DNA of 64,000 nucleotides from Chelonoidis abingdonii (GCF_003597395.2 NC_133773.1:124032784-124096783); one strand, 5' to 3'. Shown: positions 11,559 through 23,407, numbered from the stretch's first letter. Program-made: numbers and translations. Notes: generated by a model from the letters alone, not told the origin.

Positions 11559-11890
11559 CAGTGTTTCCCAAACTTGGGACGCCGCTTGTGTAGGGAAAGC
11601 CTCTGGCAGGTTGAGCTGGTTTGTTTACCTGCCCCAGCCGCAGGTTCTGTTGATCGTGGCTCCTACTGACCGCGGTTCACTGCTCCAGGCTAATGGGAGC
11701 TGCGGGAAGTGGCGTGGGCCAAGGGATGTACTGGCCGCTGCTTCCAGCAGCTTCCATTGGCCTGGAGCAGGAACTGTGGTCAGTGAGAGCCGCAATCAGC
11801 GGAACCTGCGGACGGGGCAGGTACACAAACTGGCCCGGCCCACCAGGGGCTTTCCCTACACAAGTGGCATCCCAAGTTTGGGAAACACTG
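11559..11890. mobile_element. Foldback hAT-type MITE with perfect 8-bp target duplication
   Basis: The element starts cagtgtttcccaaacttggg, and its right end reads cccaagtttgggaaacactg, the exact complement. The flanks ctttagaa (11551-11558) and ctttagaa (11891-11898) are identical. The inner part is also largely self-complementary (for example gcttgtgtagggaaagcc against ggctttccctacacaagt, and gccccagccgcaggttc against gaacctgcgg), so the single strand would fold into one long hairpin of about 160 bp. It has no coding capacity; the overlapping ORFs at 11611-11904 are side products. Confidence 0.92.
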
Positions 11891-13025
11891 CTTTAGAAAC
11901 ATAACGGCTAATATTTACATTTGGGTGTGTGCACCTACTACATTAAGCAATGTTAAATCTGCTGCTTATTATCCATTACAAGCACATGCTTTCCCCCATC
12001 TTTAAATGGAGAGAGTTCCTCCACTGAGAGCTGCCTTCTTCATAAACAACTACCATTTTGTGTTCAGATGGACCCTGCTACAAAAGAAATGCACACAGTG
12101 TTCTCTGATGGAGATTTTATTTTATACTAAGAAGGGAAAAACTAAAGCAAGACCAGTCAATGTACATGGTAGTTCTTTGTGTAGAAAGATAAATATATTT
12201 ATTTTCCATTTTGTCCATTTTAAATGAATACACATTTTATTGTAACATTTATTGGTAAGTTTACTATGTGAAGGACATGGGTGAAATCTTGGCTTCAGTT
12301 AAATCAATGGGAGCTTTGCAATTAACTTCAGCGGGGACAGGATTTCACAAACATATCACTCATTCATAGAGCTGGCAGAAAGATGTTAACTGTTTTCCAG
12401 CTAAAGTTTCACTTGAAATTTCGTAGATTTTTTTTATTTTCGGTTGACTGAAAAATTGAACAATTCAACCCATATATAGTATTTTCAATTTCAGTTTCCC
12501 ACACCTTTTACTGCCTTCAGTTCTCTCTCCTTTTACACCATTTTTCTATTAGAAATGAGGGGAGATGGCAGTGAAAGCGGGAAAACAAAAAACCCCTCAG
12601 ATTGAACATTTTCTTTATTTTGTTGAAGAAATTTCTGTGAAAATCTTCCTCATGAAATTTTCTATACAAATTTACACTTCAGTCAAACATAATTTTTCAT
12701 TGATTAAAACATTCTAGTTGAATTTCACTCTTGCGCAGAAGGCTCCACACAAAATAATTCACTGGTGAAGTCCCACTTAAAGCATAGGCCTGCACAGGGT
12801 TGAACTTTACCCTATGGCATCCCCAGAGTTCACAATTAGTGGCTATAGTTTAAAACTTCTACACTAAAAAGAGAAATGTGCCAAGGATGCTCTTGCCCAG
12901 GTCGCCACCATTTCAACAGAACTATTTACTGCCAATACCAGAAAGAATAAAAATTTAGAAATACTGAAACAAAAGTTTCCATTTATGCAGATGACATTTT
13001 ATATTTAATTGTTAAGCCATTGAAG
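11891..13025. other. Gene-free; AT-rich self-complementary repeat in part
   Basis: From about 12400 to 12720 the sequence alternates blocks such as gaaatttc, gaaaatcttcc, gaaattttc and tttcattgatt, like an old AT-rich dispersed repeat; 19380-19560 looks similar. The rest is unassigned. Confidence 0.4.
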
Positions 13026-13029
13026 ACAA

Positions 13030-13175
13030 TAAGGGAATTATTTATATTGCTATAGTACTTAAGAGCCCTAGTCTTTCTTCGAGACCCCTATTGTGCTAGG
13101 TACTGTACAAACAGAAAAAAAGAGAGAGTTCCTGCCTCAAAGAATTTACAATTTAAATATAAGACAAGAGAGAAC
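13030..13175 (-). repeat. SINE/LINE tail fragment (reverse orientation)
   Basis: Landmarks are ttatttatattgctatagta, agagccctagtc, attgtgctaggtactgtaca, and ttcctgcctcaaagaattta. Read on the minus strand these match the SINE-like tail at 39294-39423 and the 3' half of 54898-55135 (gactgtaagc..., cagtgcctagcacaatg). Related pieces lie at about 20110-20260 and 44930-45030. Confidence 0.65.
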
Positions 13176-13312
13176 AGGTGGAGCTCAAGGGAACAATATC
13201 GGATTAGGACTGTGTTGGCTGAGGAGATGAAACCTGGGACTTCTGGATCTTAATGCATGAGCTTCTACTGCTTCAGCTAGAAGACTCTGTCCCCCACCTC
13301 CCCACACTTAGC

Positions 13313-13614
13313 CAGTGTTGCTAACTCTTATAATTTTGTCATGAGTCTCATGATAATGATTGTTTTCCTCAAAGCCCCAGCTCCTGGAGTCAAGTGGTTA
13401 TATGATGATTTCAGCCTTCATTCTTAAAGAAAAAAAAAATTTCTAGCCCTCATGGCTCTGGAGAAAGCTTCACAATGTGACCCCAATGCACCCTAAAGGC
13501 TCAAAAAGAAAAAGGCAAATAAAAAGAACACCAAATCTATTATTTTTTACATAATCTCATGATTTTCGGTGAGCCTGACTCATGATTTTTGAACATTTGG
13601 GGCTGGCAATGCTG
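13313..13614. mobile_element. TIR-bearing short repeat ('atcatgag' family), intact copy
   Basis: The ends cagtgttgctaac and, in complement, cagcattgccagc form an imperfect inverted repeat. The outer flanks share cttagc on both sides; the match extends to 8 bp, cttagcca, if the first two element bases are counted. It aligns with 40056-40664 over almost its whole length (ttttgtcatgagtct, gattgttttcct, agctcctggagtcaagtgg, tgatgatttcagccttcatt, aatctattattttt, gagcctg), but lacks the insertion found there. A more distant relative is at 29605-30432. Confidence 0.75.
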
Positions 13615-13619
13615 CTTAG

Positions 13620-14256
13620 CCAAGCCCATATCAAGCTTATCAATCTCTAGGTGGCCTATCCACCATCAGAGGGAAGACAGATCACTACACCACATGCGTA
13701 TGTCTTATACCAGGGACCATCATTTATAATATTCCATTTACACTTACTAACACAGGAGAGAAAAATGGACATAAAGAGGATTTAAATATGACAGCTCCAT
13801 TTTGTAAAATCAAGGTAATTTCTTTCACACAATTGCAAGAGAATATTAGAAAGCAAAAAAAAAAAAAGTGGTTTCATCTTCAGTAAATGGAGATACTGTA
13901 TTTACATAAGAATTTGATATAGTTTCAACTAGATTTATCCTCAAAAGAGGAATATGGAAGGAAATAAGATAACCAGTGCTGGGACTCCCTCTGAGACCTT
14001 TTCCACTTGTTTTATCCAAAACACCTTGTCCAGTTCTGGAGAACACTTCATGCAGTTCTCTGGGATTCAAAACACTCAGTTTGACTCTGGATTTCTTCAC
14101 TCAGGTTCCTTTAATTGGCATACAGACAAGAGCTGATCAGACTCAAGTGTAAGGGGTGGGTATAGAGCATACCACACATCCAAAGTTACACAGACCACCT
14201 CTTCCTTTATATACATTTACACATTGCATGCTCTATCCATGTGCAGTTCATGTTAA
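13620..14256. other. Gene-free, unassigned
   Basis: No supported feature. An A-run of 17 lies at 13851-13867 (aaaaaaaaaa continuing across the line break), but no retroelement boundary was found with it. Confidence 0.4.
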
Positions 14257-14540
14257 TTGAGGCTCAGGGCCAACCCACAACATTTTGGCAATTGAGGTGA
14301 GGAGCTCAAATGACGCCCGCTTGCTTGGGCCAAAACTTTGAAAGGTCTCAATTCTGCCGCCTTCCTGTTCTATACCTCTCATGGTACTGCTCTGCTATCT
14401 ACCCCAATAAAGGAGAACTAACTACTTAAAATTTTTGAACAAGGCATTTTAAGTTACATTTAACTTTCAAACACCTGAACAGCAAATGTAACTTTTCTTG
14501 TCTGCATAGTAAACACTGGCATTTTTATCTGTTTGAATAA

Positions 14541-17103
14541 TCAAAGTGGTGCTTTCTGTGCCTTCTTGGTTGCAAAGATTTGAACTGCTTCCTGCTGAAG
14601 GTCCACAGTCTGGGCCAACTCATGCCCTATTGAGATGGTTGCAAGGCCGACAAGCCTCTCCTGTGTTGTTTTGGAGCGTAGATGTGTTTTTATTAACTTC
14701 AGCTTGGAGAAGCTGCATTCTCCACTGGCAACTGCTACAGGAAGTGTTAGACATATGCACTGAGCAACAAAAGCATTTGGAAAGAGGGTGGTCATCTTAT
14801 TTGTGCATATATATTCCAGAACAGCCTTTGGAGTGGATCCTGCTGAAATGCATCTTGAAAGGGCTTGCAGTTCATCACCTAAATCACTCGCATCAATATC
14901 ACACATGTCATCATGTGTCAACACTGTCTCTAGTGCCCTGCATTGCTGTCGTCAGTCTTCTTCAGATATAGAGAGGAGTTTTGGAATATCATACAACATC
15001 CCAAATATACTGCTGTATTCTTGAGCCGCATGAAACGTTCTTCAACTGACTGCGTTGTACAATCTAGCACCTAGTTAAAGAATTCAACTTTGAATTGTTT
15101 GGGGTCTCATGGGATTATCCTATGCCTCAAAATCAAAATGTCTTCTTCTTTGGTGACTCTTGTATTCTTGAATGGATGGGAAAATAGCTTCGGTGTGAAG
15201 TTCCTCTACCAACTTCTGTGCACTCTTCAGAATGTTCTGAAATCCCTTATCTGACGAGTAAGACTATAGGTATAACTTTGCTTTGTCCAGTTGTTGCATT
15301 GTTCCAGATATATCAGGGTCAACACCTTGGAGTCTCTTTGCTTATAAAACATTTATTTCAAACAATATCTTATGCCACAACACTAACCCACATAAAAATT
15401 TGAAGTTGTGTGTGTTTCTGGTGATTCCATTTCCCTCTGCCACTGTTCTCCCATGGACAATTCCCTGACATAGCATTATCTTCCATAATGGCAACTATGG
15501 CATCATCTATCTTCCCAATTTGGTGTCTGATAGGCTTTATCACCTCCACTCGACTTTCCCATCTTGTGGCACTCAGTGGTTTCACTGTCAGAGAGGATGT
15601 TCCCAGATGTTGCTTCAAAACTTGCCATCAATGAGTTGATGCAGAGAAAAAGACAGATGCTTTGAATTACATAAAAAAAACTCAGCAGCCTCACTAGAAG
15701 CTGGTGGTGCATCACTGACCAATAAATGAGAACTGCATGGGACAAAAAAAGCTCGAGGGTTTAACTCTCATATCGTGTCTGCACTCCTTTGTTCTTTCCT
15801 CTCATGTTGGCACCATTATTGTAGCCTTGATCTCATGTCAGCTATCGCAATTCCCGTATCTTCCAGCTTTTTAAGAAGCACATTTGTCATACCAGCTCCT
15901 GTAGTATCATCAATGTCAATAAATTCTAGAAAATGCTCTCTGACAATCACCATTGCAGGGATATTTTCACTAGGTTCTGTTGTTGTTACAAAACACACCA
16001 TTAAAGTCATTTGTTCCATATGGCTAATGTCAGGTGTGCAGTCCAGAAATAACATTTTGCTGACTTCAGATCTGCCCCAATCTTTTGTTTGACTTTTGTT
16101 GCCAATAACTGTATGATCTCATTTTGAATTGTTTTTCCAAGGTAGTGTTGTGTGTACATTCCTTGTCTGGTGACTCTTAGATGCTCCTGGAGTACAGCAT
16201 CAAACTGAGCCATCAGCTCTACAATTTTAAGGAAGTTTCCATTGTTTGGCACATACAGCTGATCTGAAGTTCCACGCAGTGTTAGGTTTTGGGTAGCAAG
16301 CATTCTCGCAATAGCAATGAGGTTGCTATTTTCAGAACATTTTGCCAGAGATCTGGTGCAATCTTCTCTTGATACTGATCATCTATGGTGGCCTTTAACC
16401 TGAGTCTCATCTCAAGCTCTTTCCACTATGGAATGCTCTCTGGTGATTTGCTGCCTTCTCATGGCATGCCAGATTTCTAGCCAGATTTTTCCAGTCCTTT
16501 GTTCCTGTAGAACCCAATGTGGCTGGAACATTAGACTGGAAGAGTTTGCAACAAAAACAGTATGCAGCATTCTGGGTTTTTGAGTACATAAGCCATGGCC
16601 TCTCCACTTTGTCACCATTGGGGATTTCACGCCAGTAATGTGTTGGATGGAAACTTCTATTTTCATTGTCTTTGGGGAACATGAAGTTTTTTCACTTGCT
16701 GTGGCCATGCAGTACAAGGAAGTCCCTCAGGCTACTGCTCAAGTGGGTCCACAGTCCTGGATCATCTAGACTTAAGGAACTAAATCAGCAGCAGCTGTTT
16801 CTTGTGCCTCCACCACACTCTTCTCTGATCTACACTTTTCTTCAGGAATGTGCATGGTTACATCCATTTGAGATGGAGATATGGATGCTGCAGTAGCTGC
16901 CAGGTCACCTGCACTCTCTGACTAACTGGAAGATCAGGCATCTCCTCACCACTCACATCCTCACTGGGGCCAGAAGGCTCACCATGAACATTTGTGTCTA
17001 TGTATCTCAGCAGAGCTCCTTCCTGCTAAGATAGAAAAGCTTCCTTTGCTTGCTTGCTTTTTCTGAATGCTGCCCCAGAGGAGTGTTTTCTTCTTTCACT
17101 CAT
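14541..17103 (-). pseudogene. hAT transposase pseudogene (TTF zinc finger, DUF4371-like, hAT dimerisation domain)
   Basis: Read on the minus strand, an ATG at 17101-17103 opens MSERRKHSSGAAFRKSKQAK, a typical start for this family. A TTF-type zinc finger follows at 16407-16682, with AYCFCCKLFQ and the later CHEKAANHQ holding the Cys and His ligands. Next come a DUF4371-like core at 16007-16303 (IVELMAQFDAVLQEHL, QNEIIQLLA) and 15816-16055 (LDCTPDISHMEQMTL, an RNase-H-fold stretch with its Asp), a central part at 15370-15745 (SATRWESRVEVIKPIRHQIG), and the C-terminal hAT dimerisation domain at 14541-14924 (LPVAVASGECSFSKLKLIKT, LRSKTTQERLVGLA). The pieces lie in different frames and are separated by stops, so at least four disruptions are needed. 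The domain order matches the ZMYM1-like, TTF-finger group of hAT proteins. It would act in the nucleus, binding the ends of its element and moving it by cut and paste. No active product is expected. Confidence 0.92.
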
Positions 17104-17400
17104 GACTGCTGTTCTGCACCAGCTATAGTGGCTCTCAACACTCAGTTGAAGGGGACAAATAAGCAGGCTGGTAGCAGGGCCTGAGTGAGGGAAGATATCA
17201 ACTTAAGGGTCTAACTGGCTCCCACTACTTCAGTTGACTGCCTGTTCTCCGCAAGTGGGTTCAGGGAAGCAGCAGGAAACAGAAAGCTCCCTGAGAAGCA
17301 AGTGTTCATCAGTCCAGGCTCCTGGGGGTGCTAGAGAGGTATATAAGAGGCTCCTCCTCCTCGCTCTCCTTGCAGCTCCTGCTGCTGTCTGTTATTCCCT

Positions 17401-17675
17401 GAGAAGCAGCTCTAGGCATTTTGCCGCCCCAAGCACAGCAGGCAGGCTGCCTTTGGTGGCTTGCCTGCAGAGGGTCCGCTGGTCCTGCGGCTTCGGCGGA
17501 CCTCCCATAGGTGTGCCTGCGGGATGTCCGCTGAAGCTGCAGGACCAGCAGACCCTCCGCAGGGAAGCCACCGAAGGCAACCTGCCTGCTGCCCTCGCGG
17601 CAACCAGCAGAGCGCCCCCAGTGGCTTGCTGTCCCAAGCACGCACTTGGCATGCTGATGCCTGGAGCCACCCCTG
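17401..17675. mobile_element. GC-rich hAT-type MITE nested in the hAT transposon
   Basis: The right end complements to caggggtggctccagg and the left end is gagaagcagctctagg; most differences are the transitions expected from CpG decay. The flanks tattccct (17393-17400) and tattctct (17676-17683) match at 7 of 8. The inside is rich in palindromic cggacctccc/gggaggtccg-type blocks and shares sequence with 40125-40407. The ORFs on both strands here (up to 175 codons) reflect GC richness and are not genes. Confidence 0.85.
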
Positions 17676-18178
17676 TATTCTCTCTCCCCTTTCTCCTGCC
17701 TGCCATGTCTCTTGTGCCCTCCTTCCTCCAGCACAGCACTCCGCCATCTCTGTGCATCTAGAGCAGAGAGAATACATATGCACCAGCAGCAGACACAATT
17801 TTTTACACTCTGGATCCTAGTGGCGCCCCCCTAGTCTGGCACCTGAGGCAGCCGCCTCAGTTCACTTCATGGTAAGGCCAGCCCTGTTCAGGCTGATCTT
17901 TACATTCCAGGTTAATCTTGTCTGGAGTCCCTAGCATCAGGGTGATGCAAGGATATCCTGACTCCAGCATACTGTTTGTCAAGCCTCTATTTACAACTTA
18001 ACTTTCCATTCACCTTCCCAGTTATGCCCACTAAGAAATGAGGCAAGTTACTTCTATCAAGCTAGGCCAACCCCCAGATCTTTGGTAAAACATAAATGAA
18101 CATGTTGTATGCATGCTTTAAGCATGACACACCAGGACAATGTGCAGTTAGGATGACAAAAGGGTAAAGGGCTAACAC

Positions 18179-18640
18179 ATGTTTCTGGAGGACTGGAAGG
18201 ATATGATGTTAACCCACTATGAGAACAGAGAGAAATTCATCCCTGTTCAGAAGGCTAGTACAAGCTCTATGCATCACTTAACTCTCATTTTGAAGAAGGA
18301 ATTGAGACAATTTGTTGTAGGACATGGTTTTTGTAAAGGGAAGTTATGCTGCATCAGCCTATTAGAATGTCTTGAAGATGTCAGCAAGCATGTGGATAAG
18401 GATAAGTAGTCAATATAGTGTACTTGCATTTTCAGAAAGCCTTTGACAAGATCCCTCACAAAAGGCCTATAAGGAAATTAAGCAGTCATGAAATAAGAAG
18501 GAAGATCCTCTCATGGATCAGTAACTGCCTAAAAGATAGGAAGCAAAGGGTAGGAATAAATGGTCAGTTTTCACAATGGAGAGGTAGAGAACTGATATCT
18601 TTAGACAATATCCATAGTGCAATTCTAGCATGACATAACA
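18179..18640 (+). pseudogene. CR1 LINE reverse-transcriptase fragment
   Basis: The first frame reads GHGFCKGKLCCISLLECLED followed by KHVDKDK and a stop at 18407-18409. A second frame from about 18410 reads VNIVYLHFQKAFDKIPHKR and then LSWISNCLKDRKQRVGING, the palm and following region of CR1-type reverse transcriptase. The usual motif A is YLDFQKAFD; here the first Asp is His, so a catalytic residue is lost. A short deletion near 18408 causes the frame change. Only about 450 bp of ORF2 is left, with no FADD motif, endonuclease or 3' end. It would have copied CR1 RNA at chromosomal nicks; it is dead. Confidence 0.88.
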
Positions 18641-18644
18641 GTAG

Positions 18645-20105
18645 AGAGATGTTAATGGGTAGCATTCAAACATCATGAAATCAAAGTCTCCTGAACTTCT
18701 CAACTATGTGTTCTGAAACAAAACAGGTTGAAATTTGCCAGATTTTATTCCTGGTTAGCAGCTTTGTTCACAAGGCTATCATAAATCCTAAAGATATCTA
18801 AATCCTTATTCCATTATAAAAATCTAATTCCTAACATGCTTTCATGTTTGCAATCAGTTGAAAAAGACTTAAAGTTAGTTTCTTCTCTTCCTGTCCCCCC
18901 TTCATCCAAAAAACTCTAAGAACTACTGTTGGAGCCAAATAAAGTCTGGTCTGATTTAATGGTATTTTTTCAAAAACTAGAATAAAGACAAAAATGACAT
19001 GCAATGCTTCTGATTTTTTTTGTTTAATCAACACAATTCCTTAGAGCACAATCCTTCCTCTTTCAATCGTGCTGAATTGTCCCTTATTCTTCAAACAGTT
19101 CTGTTGGCTTCAACATCATAAAACAAGACCTTAAACTGAAGCCATCAAGAGTTAGAACTTATCTATCTTAGAAAAATATTAAATATGCATGGAGGTAACT
19201 ACAACCATCATTATTCCTACTATTAATCCAGTAAACCCCACTTTTGCTAATGTAGACAGACCCTCAAAGACTTCAACAGGTCTACTTTTGGGTCAATATA
19301 CTAGTCAGTCAGGCTGGCAGAACCTGGGCCCTTTGGAGGAAATTAGAGGTATATTTCCATTGATTTGTAGAGTTGGTTAGGAAATGTTTTTTTTTTTCCT
19401 CCCCAAAAACAGACAAAACAAAATAATTTCCTTGAAAAAAATACTACAATGTTTGAAACTATTTCAAGTTTTCCCCTCAAAAAACATTTAACTAAAATAG
19501 ACATTTCCTGGGAAAAAATATTTTTGACCAAAGAGTTATTCAGAAGTTTTTAAATGATTTTTTTTAACCAGTTCCACATCCACATCTATGCACTTTTTCA
19601 TTTGACTGATTGAGGCACAAAGTTCCAATATACGTATGCAAATCAAAATTGCACATATACATTCACTAGTTCATGTACATCAGGGATTTTCAAACTCTTA
19701 TCAGGAAGACATAAAATATATGCAATTTTAGGCTTGAGTGCCTGAATGTTCAGGCTTCTATCACCATGGACCACAATGTGTAACCTTAATCTCATGGGTA
19801 GTTACTTGCTTACATGAGGACTCTCACTGGTTTCAATAGGACAACTTCTGAGCAAGGATTGCCCAGTCTAGCCCAAAGAGTTTGGAAACTCAACAATTTG
19901 AGATTTCTGACATCGCTCTATTTCTTCAGTCATATTAAATGGATCAGAATATTAGTGTGTTCGTTCTAAGAGAATCAAGTGTAGAGCTTTATAAATTTTT
20001 TTGAGCTATTGTTCTGTTTCAAAACTACCTAAAGAAACTAAGCAAAAGGCTCCCGTCACCTTTCAGGAAATGATTCCAGCCCAAATGTCATGACAATACA
20101 ACATA
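18645..20105. other. Gene-free, unassigned; AT-rich repeat in part
   Basis: 19380-19560 resembles the AT-rich self-complementary repeat at 12400-12720. The segment 19681-19890 begins cagggattttcaaact, like a MITE end, but no matching right end or target duplication was found. No gene. Confidence 0.4.
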
Positions 20106-20109
20106 TTGG

Positions 20110-20345
20110 CATGCACTGGAATTGTTATTTATCGCCCCCCAAAACATGCAAGGCACTTTACAGAACATGAAGACAGCAAGGTTCCTGCTTCCAAAATTTG
20201 TCATTGAATTATAGACTTGACACAAGAAAAGGATAACAAATAAAAGGATAGAACAAGTGAAAACAAACAAGGGTTACAATTTATCGTGCACTTCATCATG
20301 GAAATATAGGGCTGGAAGGAACCTCAAGAGGTCATTTAACTCATC
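20110..20345 (-). repeat. SINE tail piece followed by a short CR1 3' end
   Basis: 20130-20200 carries an old tail-like block (caaggcactttacagaacat, gcaaggttcctgcttcc). From 20295 to 20345, catggaaatatagggctgga and aggaacctcaagaggtcatt match the end of CR1 elements read in reverse. Both pieces are short and diverged. Confidence 0.5.
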
Positions 20346-20940
20346 CCCCGCACCTCTTGCTGAAGCACAATCAATGTACGCTGAATAGATTTGACCTCAG
20401 CTCAGTTCATCATATACTTTTGCTTCACCCCATGCACCTTAGTAAAAAGCCCAAACTTGTCCAGTAGTTTCCTAGTTATCTTTTGTGACCCTAGGACCCA
20501 TCCCAGCCACCTTCTTCAAGAACAGTCAGATCTTCTTTGGAAAATACAACTTTACTTAATACTGCAAGCCAAGCAATAGATACACTTTTTTTTAGTAAGC
20601 CTGATATGGAATCCCCTTGCTTTTTGTCATGCAGTCTGATTGCTCTTTTACATTTTCTCCTTAACTTCCCTGCCAAGATTTCAGCTCATAGAGCCAAACA
20701 GGCAGTACTGATCAATCAGAACAATTCCCAGCTGCACACTAGCAGATAATCTCTTCAATGTTCTTAAAGAATGTGCAGCACAAAGAATATTGTCTTGTAA
20801 TTGACCCAGAAAAAGATTTGGATTCTCTTGAGTATGGCTATTTATTCCAAGCACTTGAAATCTTAAAATTTGGCACTTCTTGTTTCAGGTGGGTTGTGTT
20901 AATATGTATTATCCCTTTCAGCTCAGTGCAGAGCAATTAT

Positions 20941-21290
20941 AGACTCATAGACTTTAAGGTAAGAAGAGACCATTATGATCATCTAATCTGACCTCCGGCA
21001 CAACGCAGGCCACAGAATCTCACTCACCCACTCCTGTATCAAACCCCTAACCTATGTCTGAGCTATTGAAGTCCTCAAATCGTGGTTTAAAGACCTCAAG
21101 CTGGAAAGAATCCTCAGCAAGTGACCCGTGCCCCACACTGCAGAGAAAGGTGAAAAAACCCCAAGGCCTTTGCCAATCTGCCCTGGAGGAAAATTCCTTC
21201 CCGACCCCAAATATGGCAATCAGCTAAACCCTGGGCATGTGGACAAGACTCACCAGCCAGACACCCAGGAAAGTAACTCAGATCCCACCC
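20941..21290 (-). repeat. CR1-type 3' end repeat
   Basis: It begins agactcatagactttaaggt and continues gagaccattatgatcatcta, atctgacctcc, cacagaatctcactcaccca, ctgccctggaggaaaattcc, ttcccgaccccaaatatggc and accctgggcatgtgg. I recognise this from memory as a CR1 3' portion in reverse orientation. It carries no readable protein. Confidence 0.7.
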
Positions 21291-21294
21291 CATC

Positions 21295-22265
21295 TAACTT
21301 AAGCTAGCTGAAGTCAGGTGAGGTATTTCCATTTGCTTCAGTAGGATTCTTCAGTGGGCTTTGGAATAGGTCCATATTGTGCAATTCTTCCTATTACAGA
21401 TGGGATTCACCATACAACTGAGAGGATCAGCTTACTTTTCTATGACATTGGGACAAATTCTATAGTCATTTACATCAATATAAATCCACCATAAGTGCAG
21501 GATCAGGGAGCATATAAATGGCATATAGTCACCTTCTCCTCCCTCTTGGGTCCTGTACCAAGTGCTGCTAGGACTGGCTCATGAATTGGTACCCTCAACT
21601 GTATTGCACCAGTGATGCTGTTGGTGCAACAACAGGTCCTGACTCCTGATGAGGATGCTATACAGCACTTCCTGAGCAGAGGATGGGACTCCTTCCTGTT
21701 AACATGAAGGAAAAGGAGGGGGCCAGTTAGGAGCCCCTTAATGTTCAAAATCAAATTAATTTTTAAGAGGCCAAGACTGCCATTTATTCTTCTTGATCTT
21801 TGTTATTGAAAAATGAGAATCCATAATAATTAGTCCACTCATGGCCAAAACAAGGAAATGCAGAAGTTTTTTTGGTTTTTTAAAAACAGGACTATTTTAT
21901 TTCCTTATTTTGATTAAAATACATTAAAATAAATCTATTCAAATAGTTGACCCTTCTCAGATTGAGTTATGGCTTTGATTCAAGTTTTGAGCAAGGCTTT
22001 GGAATGGTTCTTAATTTATTAAAATGTAATGGACTTGTCTGTCCCTAAAGCTAATAGTTAGCACCATGAGACATTATGGACACAACAGAATGCAAATGGT
22101 TTCCTTGTGCCTCCATTATCGGTAAAATCCTCACTGGCCAAAGCATGTAGGTGCATGCCAGTAAATCAAGAGAGAAGAGGGGAGTGAAGGAAGAAGTCTG
22201 ACACCTTAGTTCTGGCTTCCTGTCCTCAAACCTGCAGAAGCCATTCTGCAAGAAGCTCTGTTTGG
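21295..22265. other. Gene-free, unassigned
   Basis: No domain-bearing frame and no repeat ends were seen. The ORF at 21503-21754 on the minus strand shows no known family. Confidence 0.45.
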
Positions 22266-22267
22266 GG

Positions 22268-23372
22268 GTTGTGATCAAATGCATTCCTGTATTCACACTC
22301 TATACATTATTGTAATAAACTTTGCATAAAATATGCCTTGTGAAGTATCATTTGAAAACTCAGTATCATCATGATGTGTATGCAGCAACATTATATGTAA
22401 AGTTATGAATTTCCCTGAATGATGTTGGTATCACATGTTCAAACCCACATATCGCTAATTAAGCATGTCTATCCTAAACAAAAGAATGTGTTTTACCTCA
22501 ATTTACACATTAGTAGTAAACAAGGTCCTTGAGACAGCAAGAGGGAGACAAGGTAAATCTGCATTTCAGCAAACAGCATGAAACCTCTTTCACCTTGTCT
22601 CCATCCTCACAGCAGGATGGAACTTCATCTTGTGGTAACTCTCAGGAAAATAAATCGAATGGTGACTATACTATAAAAGTGAGGGGCAAAACCACCACAA
22701 TTGATCTCTCCCTATCCATCTCTCTTTCACCTAAAGATGACAAGGGAAGATGCTTAGGGAGCAGATCCTGGCCTGAGAATTTGGTCAGCATTGTGAATGG
22801 GAACATGTGGTAAGGGATTTCACTGTGAGCCAAGTCTAGTTTGTTTAGTTCTAGCTACTAGAAAAAATTGTTTCTTTATTTCTCTTGTAACCATTTCTGA
22901 CTTTAATGCCTTCGGTTTTAAGTGAGTACAAGTATATCTCCTTGTAATTAAATTAATTTTTTTTTATTCTTTAATCAAAACTAATCCAGTGTTGTGACCT
23001 GTGTTGGTAACTCCATTTAGGGTAGCAAATTGTATATTGATCCCCTGAGAAGGGCAATGGCTATAGTATATCTGGACTGTCGAGGAGAGGACTGGAGAGT
23101 ACAGAACACATGTTTTGGGGAAAAATCTAGGACTTGGAGTGTGTTTGGGTCACCCTGCAAGTGGTAACCAAGGCTAGTGGAAGCCAGAGCGAGACTGCTG
23201 TGTGACTGGCAGGCTGCAGCTATACATAGTCAGGGGGTGACCTGCATGCTGGCAGGCTGTTTGTGAGGGGCTAGTTGGGAGCTACAGCAGTAAAGCATTG
23301 TAAGGCACCATAGTTTGCAGGGCAGGGGTGACACAGCCCCTCACCGGTCTGGATTGCACCCAGAATGTCATA
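22268..23372 (+). repeat. LTR-like dispersed repeat, about 1.1 kb
   Basis: A TATA-like ctataaaag at 22670-22678 is followed downstream by A/T-rich sequence and a terminal block (gtggaagccag...gcacccagaatgtca) that recurs at 1-158. Upstream it has ttattgtaataaactttgca. The order TATA box, leader and end block is LTR-like. The exact 5' border and target duplication could not be fixed. No internal retroelement genes adjoin it, so it would be a solo LTR. Confidence 0.55.
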
Positions 23373-23407
23373 GTGGCATTGCAATTGAGATGCACAGGCC
23401 ACACATT

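Larger units (their letters stand above)
14265..17886 (-). mobile_element. Full-length decayed hAT transposon, 3.6 kb
   Basis: The left end is cagggccaac and the right end complements to cagggctggc. The flanks ttgaggct (14257-14264) and ttcaggct (17887-17894) match at 7 of 8, as expected for the 8-bp hAT target duplication. The minus strand encodes a transposase pseudogene at 14541-17103. About 780 bp lie between its start codon and the right end, and this part contains a younger MITE (17401-17675). The element once had its own transposase; frameshifts show it is now inactive. It inserted before the nested MITE. Confidence 0.9.

Noticed and set aside
14546..14971. 141-codon + strand ORF
   Set aside because: It is antisense to the hAT dimerisation domain, which explains the open frame.
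17234..17820. Overlapping ORFs of 119-175 codons on both strands
   Set aside because: They coincide with the GC-rich nested MITE, where few stop codons occur. They have no known domain, and the reading frames cross the MITE borders.
19681..19890. Possible hAT-type MITE starting cagggattttcaaact
   Set aside because: The right side (gagtttggaaactca) lacks the expected complement of the CAG end, and no 8-bp duplication was found.
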